Source: Mycobacterium conspicuum | GTDB taxonomy: Bacteria; Actinomycetota; Actinomycetes; Mycobacteriales; Mycobacteriaceae | Direction of reading: 5' to 3' | DNA length: 64,000 nt | Assembly: GCF_010730195.1 (NCBI RefSeq) | Contig: NZ_AP022613.1 | Coordinates: 1,674,001-1,738,000 of the forward strand | Part shown: positions 31,501 through 38,256 of the stretch, in pieces | Layout of the letters: every line of letters starts with the position of its first letter | How positions within the stretch are numbered: position 1 is the first letter of the stretch | Program-made: the position numbers and the translations under genes | The notes under the pieces: model-generated | What the model saw: the letters and a program-made list of their open reading frames with translations, nothing else | Told to the model about the DNA's origin: nothing | Databases searched by the model: none

Positions 31501-31714
31501 CGGGATGGGCCTGGAAGGCGCTGTGCGCCTTGGGTTTAGCAAGGAATTAGCCGCGGCGGCCGACGAACTCGAGCGCCAGCGGCTTTTCGATCGCCTCGTC
31601 GAGGCGGCCTATCAGCACGGCAAGGCGTTGCGGGCGGCCACCACGTTCGAACTCGACGACGTGATCGACCCAGCAGACTCCCGGGCCTGGATCACCAGGC
31701 TCCCGGGAGGCTGA
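28529..31714 (+). CDS. Single-chain long-chain acyl-CoA carboxylase (BC-BCCP-CT fusion)
   Basis: About 1061 residues. The N-terminal biotin carboxylase (LLIANRGEIALRIIRTA; ATP-grasp loop KALAGGGGRGMRKV; EVNPRIQVEHTITEQ) is followed near residue 512 by the biotin-carrier motif EAMKM. From ~555 there is a carboxyltransferase with fused N and C halves (RARENI-like RRTARENIADLVDDGSF; late GPDAEKDAAVRRFGRM). This single-polypeptide design was described structurally as LCC from M. avium subsp. paratuberculosis, a homohexamer acting on long-chain acyl-CoA. The start ATG overlaps the FadD stop. A longer upstream frame overlaps FadD and is rejected. Confidence 0.93.
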   Translation: MTLLIANRGEIALRIIRTATELGMRTVAVYAEDDADSPHVHAADEAIDIPDYLDQAAFLAAAKKSGAEMIHPGYGFLSENAEFARACAASGFTFVGPDPDVLERVGNKSSARAAAVAAGVPVLPATEGPSSVDDVRAFFATQDGAIVIKALAGGGGRGMRKVASADQIDDAYRQCAAEAQLGFGSPALFAEALVEDARHIEVQIVAAPAGYQTHALALGDRDCSIQRRYQKLVEIAPAQGLSDTLRRGLHEAAARLCARVGLRGLATVEFLVAGGKFVFLEVNPRIQVEHTITEQTTGVDLVAVQLAIAGGASYYQLGLPAGIASDGTEVIGEPAARQGIAIQTRVNMETFAADGSVLPAAGTLTTFSPPTGPGVRVDTYGRPGLTPSPRYDSLLAKVITHVRGAEFPAALRKANTALADFGVEGIRTNIAFLRELLSDGGLQAGWVTTSFLDEKLPELAAAALSHQHDTRLAAVELYPGEEALRAQLAGTVVELAAAETEFAPGEQLAVLEAMKMQHVLVAPDALRTIRAVVTVGQVVGPGDPLLIFTRTGAGAGGESPSAAMDLDQARADLDEVAERHRLTLDEGREKAVTKRHSQGRRTARENIADLVDDGSFVEYGALAIAAQRSRRSEEDLIANTPADGLVAGLARIGGAEAVVVSYDYTVLAGTQGMRNHAKTDRVFDLAGRKRLPVVLFAEGGGGRPGDTDVGGHAGLDVPTFRMLAGLSGRVPLVSIVSGRCFAGNAALAGVCDVIIATPDANIGMGGPAMIDGGGLGVYPPEAIGPIDVQRHNGVVHLVARDEAHAVALAKQYLSYFQGGTGDWQAPDPRLARHVVPQNRLRAYDVHRAIESIVDVGSVLELRPDYGVGIVTALVRVEGIAYGLIANSSHHLGGAIDAEAADKAGEFLGLCEAFRLPVISLCDTPGFMVGPDAEKDAAVRRFGRMFVLGARLTVPLGMIILRKGYGLGAMAMAGGSFHAPQFTVAWPTGEIGGMGLEGAVRLGFSKELAAAADELERQRLFDRLVEAAYQHGKALRAATTFELDDVIDPADSRAWITRLPGG

Positions 31715-31728
31715 GGGTCAACCCGTTG

Positions 31729-32058
31729 TTATCCGTGGCCGGAGCCGCAGCCGACGCCCGGCAGGCATCCGGTGCCGCCCGGCACGCCGCCCGGGCCCGC
31801 GTTCTGGCCGCCGGAGCCGCAGCCGACGCCCGGGACGCAGCCCTGGCCGCCCGGACCGCCGCCCGGGCCCTGGTTCTGGCCACCGGACCCACAGTTGCCG
31901 TTGGCGTCACAGCCGCCGCCGCCCGGGTCGTCCTTGATGATGACGTGCGTCGAGACCGGGCCGGTTGCCGCAGGTCCGGCGGCGAACGTGCCGGCGGCGG
32001 CCGCGGGCGCGGCGGTGATGGCCGCGGCGATGGCCCCGGCGACGAACAGTGGTTTCAT
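31729..32058 (-). CDS. Secreted Gly/Cys-rich repeat protein
   Basis: From ATG 32058 the product is 109 residues; an ATG at 32079 would add seven. A signal peptide (MKPLFVAGAIAAAITAAPAA, probable cleavage after AAA) is followed by a short linker. The rest is a Gly/Cys-rich tail with a repeated unit of the type GCxPGVGCGSGGQNxGPGG (two full copies plus partial ones). Cys pairs are regularly spaced. Such proteins are exported in mycobacteria; the function is unknown. The tandem repeat makes its length likely to vary between strains. Confidence 0.65.
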   Translation of the reverse strand: MKPLFVAGAIAAAITAAPAAAAGTFAAGPAATGPVSTHVIIKDDPGGGGCDANGNCGSGGQNQGPGGGPGGQGCVPGVGCGSGGQNAGPGGVPGGTGCLPGVGCGSGHG

Positions 32059-32097
32059 GGGGTTCAATTTCGCTAACATTCCTGCCGCATACCACCC

Positions 32098-32111
32098 TTA
32101 CGCCGGCGTAA
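32098..32111. promoter_or_regulatory. 14-bp perfect palindrome TTACGCCGGCGTAA
   Basis: It lies in the 102-bp divergent region between the secreted repeat protein and the FabG5-like operon. It does not match the KstR or KstR2 operator patterns I know. It may be the binding site of a regulator of the acyl-CoA dehydrogenase operon; the regulator is not encoded beside it. Confidence 0.5.
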
Positions 32112-32160
32112 AACATTCCCAAAAGGATGGGGCGCGAGCGGGTGAGCGAAGATGTCTGAC

Positions 32161-32943
32161 ATGACTTCACTCGACCTGACCGGGCGCACCGCAATCATCA
32201 CCGGCGCCTCGCGGGGAATTGGCCTGGCGATCGCCCAACAATTGGCCGCCAACGGCGCCAATGTCGTGCTCACGGCGCGCAAACAGGAAGCCGCCGAGGA
32301 GGCCGCAAAGCAGGTCGGCGAACGCGCCCTGGGCGTCGGCGCGCACGCCGTCGACGAGGACGCCGCGCGGGCGTGCGTGGATCTCACCCTCGAGCGCTTC
32401 GGCAGTGTCGACATTCTGGTCAACAACGCCGGAACCAACCCGGCGTTCGGCCCGCTCATCGAGCAGGACCACGCCCGCTTCACCAAGATCTTCGAAGTCA
32501 ACCTGTGGGCGCCGCTGCTGTGGACCTCACTCGCCGTCAAGGCGTGGATGGGAGAGCACGGCGGGGCCGTGGTCAACACCGCGTCCATCGGCGGCATGCA
32601 CCAGTCGGTGGGGATGGGCATGTACAACGCCACCAAGGCGGCGCTGATCCACGTCACCAAGCAACTGGCGTTGGAACTTTCACCGGGTGTCCGGGTCAAC
32701 GCCATCTCTCCGGGCGTGGTGCGCACCAGACTGGCCGAGGCGCTGTGGAAGGGCCACGAGGATCCGCTGTCCTCGACCATCGCGCTCGGCCGCATCGGTG
32801 AGCCCGACGATGTCGCGAGCGCGGTCGCCTTCCTGGTTTCGGATGCGGCGAGCTGGATCACCGGCGAGACCATGGTCATCGACGGCGGCCTGCTCCTCGG
32901 ACCGGCGCAGGGCTACCAGATGAAGCCGGGAGGTAAGCAATGA
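32161..32943 (+). CDS. fabG5: Short-chain dehydrogenase/reductase, FabG5-like
   Basis: A 260-residue SDR starting MTSLDLTGRTAIITGASRGI. Motifs TGASRGIG, NNAGTNP, Ser in NTASIGG and catalytic YNATK are all present, with an ITGETMVIDGGLLLG ending. Length and sequence correspond to Rv2766c (fabG5). It oxidises or reduces 3-hydroxyacyl- or related substrates with NAD(P)H. ATG 32152 is an alternative start three codons upstream; 32161 gives the family length. Its stop overlaps the first acyl-CoA dehydrogenase start. Confidence 0.88.
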   Translation: MTSLDLTGRTAIITGASRGIGLAIAQQLAANGANVVLTARKQEAAEEAAKQVGERALGVGAHAVDEDAARACVDLTLERFGSVDILVNNAGTNPAFGPLIEQDHARFTKIFEVNLWAPLLWTSLAVKAWMGEHGGAVVNTASIGGMHQSVGMGMYNATKAALIHVTKQLALELSPGVRVNAISPGVVRTRLAEALWKGHEDPLSSTIALGRIGEPDDVASAVAFLVSDAASWITGETMVIDGGLLLGPAQGYQMKPGGKQ

Positions 32944-34118
32944 GCACGGATTTGGACGCCCGGATACAGGCGCTGCTGGACGAGCACGATCCGAAGACCA
33001 CCGAACCGCGCGAGTTTCTGGGCGCGCAGTACGACGCTGGCCTGGCCTGGGTGCATCTGCCGCTCGGGTTCGGCGGCCTGGACCTGCCGCGCACCGCGCA
33101 GGATCGGGTGAACGCCAAGCTCGCCGCGGCGGGCGCTCCGGTCGGCGGCACCCCCAAGAACTACATCGGCATGGGCATGGCGGCGCCGACCATCGCGGCG
33201 TTCGGGACCGATGAGCAGAAGCGAAAGTTCTTGCGCCCGTTGTTTACCGGTGAGCAGATCTACTGCCAGCTGTTCAGCGAGCCCGGCGCCGGTTCGGATC
33301 TGGCCGCGGCCGCCACGCGTGCGGTGCGCGACGGGGACGAGTGGATCGTCAACGGGCAGAAGGTGTGGACGTCGCAGGCGCAGCACGCCAGCATGGCCAT
33401 CCTGGTCGCCCGCACCGACCCGGCGGTGCCCAAACACGTTGGGCTGACCTACTTTCTGATCGACATGACCCAACCCGGCATCGAGGTCCGGCCACTGCGC
33501 CAGATCACCGGCGAGGCGGAGTTCAACGAAGTCTTCCTCACCGACGCGCGGGTACCGGACGCCAATCGGCTCGGTCCCGAGGGCGGCGGCTGGCGGGTCG
33601 CGACCACCACGCTGAACAACGAGCGGGTCGCTATCGGGGCGGGCTCGCGCGCTCCGCGCGAAGGCGGCCACATCGGCAAGGTCGCCAAGGCGTGGCGAAA
33701 CGAGCCGGCAATGCGCGATCCGGCCATGCACGACGAGCTGATGCGCCTGTGGGTGGAAGCGGAGGTGTTGCGGCTCGCCGGGGAGCGGCTGCGCCAGCAG
33801 GCCGCCACCGGTCAACCCGGACCGGAAGGCGCCGGCATGAAGGTGGCGTTTGCCCGTGTGGCACAGGAGATTTCGGGATTCGAGATCGAGTTGAACGGCG
33901 AGGCGGGGCTGCGCTACGACGACTGGACGATGCGCAGGCCGGAGGTTGTTGATCTCATTGGCCGCGGGCCCGGATACCGCTACCTGCGGGCGCGTGGCAA
34001 TTCCATCGAGGGCGGCACCTCGGAGATCTTGCGCAACACCATCTCCGAACGGGTCCTCGGCCTGCCGGGCGAGCACCGCGTCGACAAAGACGTCGCCTGG
34101 AAGGACCTGAACCGATGA
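32940..34118 (+). CDS. Acyl-CoA dehydrogenase, subunit 1
   Basis: A 392-residue flavoprotein of the FadE type. QLFSEPGAGSDLAAAATRAV is the FAD-binding motif, followed by DEWIVNGQKVWTSQAQHA. The C-terminal end has ARGNSIEGGTSEILRNTISE. The usual catalytic Glu region is within this tail or is supplied by the partner. Its stop overlaps the start of a second acyl-CoA dehydrogenase. Paired genes like this form alpha2beta2 heterotetramers for CoA esters of steroid side chains or branched acids (known for FadE pairs). The specific substrate is unknown. Confidence 0.88.
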   Translation: MSTDLDARIQALLDEHDPKTTEPREFLGAQYDAGLAWVHLPLGFGGLDLPRTAQDRVNAKLAAAGAPVGGTPKNYIGMGMAAPTIAAFGTDEQKRKFLRPLFTGEQIYCQLFSEPGAGSDLAAAATRAVRDGDEWIVNGQKVWTSQAQHASMAILVARTDPAVPKHVGLTYFLIDMTQPGIEVRPLRQITGEAEFNEVFLTDARVPDANRLGPEGGGWRVATTTLNNERVAIGAGSRAPREGGHIGKVAKAWRNEPAMRDPAMHDELMRLWVEAEVLRLAGERLRQQAATGQPGPEGAGMKVAFARVAQEISGFEIELNGEAGLRYDDWTMRRPEVVDLIGRGPGYRYLRARGNSIEGGTSEILRNTISERVLGLPGEHRVDKDVAWKDLNR

Positions 34119-35221
34119 GCTACGCGGACCTGCTGTATTCCGACACCGAGGACGCGCTGCGGGACAGCGTTCGGCGGCTGTTCGCCGACCGCTGCCCGCC
34201 CGAGTTGGTTGCCCGGTCGTACGACACGGAAAGCCCGACGCCACAAGAGTTTTCCGATATCTGGCGGACGCTGGCCGCCGAGCTCGGGTTGGCCGGACTG
34301 CTGATCCCCGAAGCGCTCGGCGGCGCCGGCGCCAGCGCCCGCGAGGCCGCCGTCGTGCTGGAGGAGATCGGCCGGGCCGTCGCTCCGGTGCCGTTTTTGT
34401 CCAGCGCGGTGCTGGCCACGGTGGCGCTGCTGCGTGCCGGCGACACCGAGACCCTGCCGGAATTGGCTAAGGGCGCGGTGACCGCGGCGCTGGTGGTGCC
34501 GCTGTCGACCGCGCCGGGCGCTGCGGTTGCGGGGGTCAGCGGTGGCGCCGACGGCCTGACCGGGGCGGTCGGCAGCGTCGCGGGCGCGACCGAGGCCGAC
34601 GTGCTGGTGGTTCCGGTGGCGGGCGCCGACGGCCTTGAGCTGCACACGGTTTCGGCGACGGCGGACGGTGTGCAGATCGCGCCGGTGCTGGCGCTGGATA
34701 TGACCAGACCTCTGGCGGATGTCCGCTTCTCTGGCGCCGCGTCGACGCGGGTCGGGGCCGGGCAGGACGCGTTGGCGGCGGCGCTGCAGACCGGCGCGGC
34801 GCTGCTGGCGTCCGAGCAGCTCGGGGTGGCGCAGTGGTGCTTCGACACCACGCTGTCCTATGCCAAGGAGCGCAAGCAGTTCGCCCGTACGATCGGTTCC
34901 TACCAGGCGATCAAACACCGGCTGGCCGACCTGTGGTTCGAGGTCGGCGCGGCGACGGCGGCGGCCCGCTACGCTGCCGACACCTGCGCGCGCGGCGACG
35001 ACGACGCGGCCGCCGCGGCGGCGATCGGGCAGGCCTACTGCAGCGGGGTCGCGGTGCACGCCGCCGAGGAGTGCGTGCAGCTGCACGGCGGCATCGGGAT
35101 GACGTGGGAGTATCCGGCGCACCTGTACCTCAAGCGGGCCAAGAGTGACCAATTGGCCCTCGGCACCGCTTACCGCCACCGCGCCCGATTGGCCGAGTTG
35201 GTCGACCTGCCGCCGAGCTAG
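34115..35221 (+). CDS. Acyl-CoA dehydrogenase, subunit 2
   Basis: A 368-residue second FadE-like protein. It has an N-terminal helical domain (LAAELGLAGLLIPEALGGAG), a middle domain that is Ala/Val-rich and lacks the standard FAD-binding GSD motif, and a C-terminal domain with YAKERKQFARTIGSYQAIKH and QLHGGIGMTWEYPAHLYLKR. Shortened or divergent middle domains are typical of the beta subunit in heteromeric mycobacterial FadE pairs. It follows subunit 1 with a 4-bp overlap and ends before a hairpin. Confidence 0.85.
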   Translation: MSYADLLYSDTEDALRDSVRRLFADRCPPELVARSYDTESPTPQEFSDIWRTLAAELGLAGLLIPEALGGAGASAREAAVVLEEIGRAVAPVPFLSSAVLATVALLRAGDTETLPELAKGAVTAALVVPLSTAPGAAVAGVSGGADGLTGAVGSVAGATEADVLVVPVAGADGLELHTVSATADGVQIAPVLALDMTRPLADVRFSGAASTRVGAGQDALAAALQTGAALLASEQLGVAQWCFDTTLSYAKERKQFARTIGSYQAIKHRLADLWFEVGAATAAARYAADTCARGDDDAAAAAAIGQAYCSGVAVHAAEECVQLHGGIGMTWEYPAHLYLKRAKSDQLALGTAYRHRARLAELVDLPPS

Positions 35222-35230
35222 GTCGAGCCG

Positions 35231-35280
35231 GCGAGCAGACGCAAAGGCCCCGAGACCCGCGCTCGTTTGTATCTGCTCGC
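35231..35280. terminator. Inverted repeat between convergent genes
   Basis: GCGAGCAGA (35231-35239) and TCTGCTCGC (35272-35280) are perfect complements, with near-perfect extension CGCAAA / TTTGTA. It lies between the acyl-CoA dehydrogenase stop (35221) and the convergent hydrolase stop (35285). Two similar structures are at 56971 and 62748, also at convergent junctions. A bidirectional terminator is likely. Confidence 0.65.
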
Positions 35281-35284
35281 GGAA

Positions 35285-36031
35285 CTAACGCAGCGTCGCG
35301 GCGAAGGTGTCCGCCATCGCCGCCCAGTGCCGTTCGGCGGCGGCTTCGTCGTAGGGCGCGTTGTCGGGCACCGCGAAGCCGTGGGCCGCCTGATACCACT
35401 CGATGGTGTGCCGCACGCCGGCCGCCGTCAGCGCCTTCTCGAGCTGCTCGGCGTGGTCGGCCGTGAACGACGCGTCGTTCTCGGCGCCGCCGACGTAGAC
35501 CGTGCCGGTCATCCGGTCGGCCAGCAGGTGCGGGCTGTCGGGAGTGTCGGTCACCAGGCCGCCGCCGTGGAACGACGCGGCGGCCGCGACGCGCTCCGGT
35601 AGGCGGCCCGCCAGCGTTACGGAGATCCGCCCGCCCATGCAGTAGCCGCAGACCCCGAACCGGTCTCCGCTGACCTCCGGCCGGGACACCAGGTAGTCGA
35701 ACCACGCGGCGGCGTCGCTGGTCACCTTGTCCTGGGTCAGGCTGCCGATCATGCCGAACAGCCGATTGCGCTCGCTCTTGTCGCCGAACACGCTGACCAT
35801 GTCGAACGGGGCCCAGTCGCCGCTGCGGTAGTACACGTCCGGCAGCAGTACCGCGTAGCCGTATCCGGCCAGCCTCCCCGCCATCTGATTGAAGGTTTCG
35901 CGCACGCCGCCGGCGTCGGGGACCATGACCACCCCGGGCCAGGGGCCCTGGGCGTCGGGGCCCTCGGGGGTGAACAGCTGGACCGGGCAGGCGCCGTCGG
36001 GGGTAGCGACGCTGTCTTTGATATTCGGCAT
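35285..36031 (-). CDS. Dienelactone hydrolase family protein
   Basis: A 248-residue alpha/beta hydrolase starting MPNIKDSVATPDGACPVQLF. The nucleophile elbow is GVCGYCMGG with Cys as in dienelactone hydrolases, and the acid/base end includes AAHGFAVPDNAPYDEAAAER with the catalytic His. It corresponds to Rv2765. It hydrolyses lactone or ester substrates; the natural one is unknown. Next upstream is the three-copy tandem repeat. Confidence 0.85.
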   Translation of the reverse strand: MPNIKDSVATPDGACPVQLFTPEGPDAQGPWPGVVMVPDAGGVRETFNQMAGRLAGYGYAVLLPDVYYRSGDWAPFDMVSVFGDKSERNRLFGMIGSLTQDKVTSDAAAWFDYLVSRPEVSGDRFGVCGYCMGGRISVTLAGRLPERVAAAASFHGGGLVTDTPDSPHLLADRMTGTVYVGGAENDASFTADHAEQLEKALTAAGVRHTIEWYQAAHGFAVPDNAPYDEAAAERHWAAMADTFAATLR

Positions 36032-36070
36032 GGCTTTCGTTCTACACCGGCCGGTCGAAGCTAGATTCAT

Positions 36071-36228
36071 TGGCGTCGATCCGCCGCGCCTGGCTTCGCC
36101 AGGCTTGCGATCGCCGCGGGATTTGTTGGCGTCGACCCGCCGCGCCTGGCTTCGCCAGGCTTGCGATCGCCGCGGGATTTGTGGCGTCGATCCGCCGCGC
36201 CTGGCTTCGCCAGGCTTGCGATCGCCGC
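36071..36228. repeat. Three-copy ~56-bp tandem repeat upstream of thyA
   Basis: Units start at 36071, 36127 and 36182 (periods 56 and 55; the third is slightly shorter at its 3' end). Each begins TGGCGTCGA and contains the hairpin CCTGGC-TTC-GCCAGG followed by TTGCGATCGCCGCGG. Copies differ at only a few positions. The block fills the region between the hydrolase and the thyA GTG at 36241, so the thyA promoter lies in or next to it. It is a likely variable-number locus of MIRU type. Confidence 0.88.
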
Positions 36229-36240
36229 TAAGCTGACCGC

Positions 36241-37041
36241 GTGCCGATCGCCACCCCCTACGAGGACCTGCTCCGCGTGGTGCTCGCGACGGGCAGCGCC
36301 AAACCCGACCGCACCGGCACCGGGACCCGCAGCCTGTTCGGCCAGCAGTTGCGCTACGACCTGTCGGCCGGCTTCCCGCTGCTGACCACCAAGAAGGTGC
36401 ACTTCAAGTCCGTGGTCTACGAGTTGCTGTGGTTCTTGCGCGGCGACTCCAACATCGCATGGCTGCACGAAAACGGCGTCACCATCTGGGACGAATGGGC
36501 CAGTGACACAGGCGATCTCGGGCCGATCTACGGGGTGCAGTGGCGATCCTGGCCGACGCCGTCGGGCGAGCATATCGACCAGATCAGCGCCGCGCTGCAG
36601 CTGCTGCGCACCGACCCGAATTCGCGGCGCATCATCGTGTCGGCCTGGAACGTCGGCGAAATCCCGCGGATGGCGTTGGCGCCGTGTCACGCGCTGTTCC
36701 AGTTCTACGTCGCCGACGGCCGGCTGAGCTGTCAGCTGTACCAGCGCAGCGCCGACCTGTTCTTGGGGGTGCCGTTCAACATCGCCAGCTACGCGCTGCT
36801 CACGCACATGATGGCCGCCCAGGCGGGGCTGGACGTCGGCGAGTTCGTCTGGACCGGCGGGGACTGCCACATCTACGACAACCACGTCGAGCAGGTCCGC
36901 GAGCAACTGCGCCGCGAGCCCAGGCCCTACCCGAAACTTGTTCTGGCGCAGAAAGATTCGATCTTCGACTATACCTACGACGACATCGTCGTGGAGAACT
37001 ACGATCCCCACCCGGCGATCAAAGCGCCCGTCGCTGTATGA
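36241..37041 (+). CDS. thyA: Thymidylate synthase ThyA
   Basis: Folate-dependent dUMP to dTMP methylation. The 266-residue product starts (GTG) MPIATPYEDLLRVVLATGSA and has PDRTGTGTRSLFGQQ, LWFLRGDSN, the active-site Cys in ALAPCHALFQF near residue 150, QRSADLFLGVPFNIASYALL, and the dUMP-binding GDCHIYDNH. Size agrees with mycobacterial ThyA. It overlaps dfrA by four bases, coupling dTMP synthesis with folate recycling. The organism also has thyX at 53527. Confidence 0.96.
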   Translation: MPIATPYEDLLRVVLATGSAKPDRTGTGTRSLFGQQLRYDLSAGFPLLTTKKVHFKSVVYELLWFLRGDSNIAWLHENGVTIWDEWASDTGDLGPIYGVQWRSWPTPSGEHIDQISAALQLLRTDPNSRRIIVSAWNVGEIPRMALAPCHALFQFYVADGRLSCQLYQRSADLFLGVPFNIASYALLTHMMAAQAGLDVGEFVWTGGDCHIYDNHVEQVREQLRREPRPYPKLVLAQKDSIFDYTYDDIVVENYDPHPAIKAPVAV

Positions 37042-37532
37042 GCGTGGGCCTGGTGTGGGCTCAGTCCACCTCCGGTGTGATCGGCCGCGCCGGCGACATC
37101 CCCTGGTACCTGCCGGAGGATTTGTCCCGTTTCAAACAGGTCACTATGGGTCACACGGTCGTGATGGGACGGCGCACCTGGGAATCGCTGCCGGCACGGG
37201 TTCGACCCTTGCCCGGCCGCAGGAACGTCGTACTCAGCCGCCAAGGTGGCTTCGTGGCCGACGGGGCCGAGGTGGTCGATTCACTCGACAAGGCCTTTGC
37301 CCTTTCCCAGGCGGACGCGGACACGTGGGTGATCGGCGGCGGGCAGATCTACTCGCTAGCGTTGCCGTACGCCCAACGGTGTGAGGTCACCGAGGTGGAC
37401 ATCGAGATGCCCCGCGATGACGACGACGCGCTGGCCCCGGTGCTCGACGAGGCATGGCTAGGACAGACGGGGGAGTGGCTGACCAGTCGCTCGGGACTGC
37501 GCTACCGGTTTCATCGCTACTGTCGAGCCTGA
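37038..37532 (+). CDS. dfrA: Dihydrofolate reductase
   Basis: A 164-residue DHFR that regenerates tetrahydrofolate from the dihydrofolate produced by ThyA. Starts MSVGLVWAQSTSGVIGRAGD, has the conserved IPWYLPEDLSRFK (active-site Asp/Trp region), MGRRTWESLP, LSRQ and VIGGGQIYSLALPYAQRCEV. ATG overlaps the thyA stop (ATGA). Confidence 0.95.
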   Translation: MSVGLVWAQSTSGVIGRAGDIPWYLPEDLSRFKQVTMGHTVVMGRRTWESLPARVRPLPGRRNVVLSRQGGFVADGAEVVDSLDKAFALSQADADTWVIGGGQIYSLALPYAQRCEVTEVDIEMPRDDDDALAPVLDEAWLGQTGEWLTSRSGLRYRFHRYCRA

Positions 37533-37560
37533 GGCTCTACGTTCCCAGGGAGGGGGAATT

Positions 37561-38232
37561 TTGGCAGTGATAACCGAACCAGCAAAGGCGTTCTCGCGCA
37601 GGTTCGCGGGCTACGACCCATCGGCGGTCGATGCCCACATCGAGATGTTGACTACCAAGCAGCAATTGCTCATCGCTGACGTGGAGAGCCTGCGGGCCCG
37701 GCTGAAGGAATCCGCCGAAGAGACCGCGGCACTGCGCAAGGAGGTCGCCGTCCTTACCGACACCTCGCCCGCGCCGCAGGCGGTGCAACAGCGGATGGCG
37801 AAGATGCTGCGCCGCGCGGTCGACGAGGTTTCCGAAATGCAGGCCGAGGCGCGCGCCGAGGCGGAGGCGATGATCGAGACGGCCAAGGCCGAGATCGAGG
37901 ACGAGCAGCGAAAGCATAAAGAACTGCTCGCGGAGTTGTCCGCGCAGCAACAGGCCCTGCAGACCGAGTATGAGGAAACCAGGAAGACGCTGGAGGGCGA
38001 GCTGGCCCGCCTGCGCGCCGATGCCCAGCAGGAACGCGAGCGGCTCCTCGCCGACGCGAAACAGGGGGTCGAGAAGGCGTGCCAGCAGCGGGTCAAGATC
38101 CTCGAGCAATTGATGGGCGTGTTCCGCGACTTGGAAGAGGTTCCGGCCGCTCTGGAGTCGGCGTACCAAGAACTCAAGAACCCGCTGGACGGCGAAGTCG
38201 TCTCGTTGGACGAGAAAGTCCGCACGGGGTAA
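37561..38232 (+). CDS. DivIVA/Wag31-like coiled-coil protein
   Basis: A 223-residue protein from TTG 37561 behind a strong GGGAGGGGG. The N-terminal RRFAGYDPSAVDAHIEMLT resembles the DivIVA-type membrane/pole-targeting motif. Most of the rest is an uninterrupted coiled coil rich in Glu, Lys, Arg and Ala (residues ~30-200). Such proteins organise polar growth or septum-linked complexes in actinobacteria. A specific role for this paralogue is not known. It follows dfrA by 28 bp. Confidence 0.65.
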   Translation: MAVITEPAKAFSRRFAGYDPSAVDAHIEMLTTKQQLLIADVESLRARLKESAEETAALRKEVAVLTDTSPAPQAVQQRMAKMLRRAVDEVSEMQAEARAEAEAMIETAKAEIEDEQRKHKELLAELSAQQQALQTEYEETRKTLEGELARLRADAQQERERLLADAKQGVEKACQQRVKILEQLMGVFRDLEEVPAALESAYQELKNPLDGEVVSLDEKVRTG

Positions 38233-38256
38233 CCCCGCGCCGGTATTCTCGGCGCC

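Noticed and set aside
36071..36228. Possible CRISPR array
   Set aside because: Units are contiguous without unique spacers, and only three copies exist. It is a simple tandem repeat.
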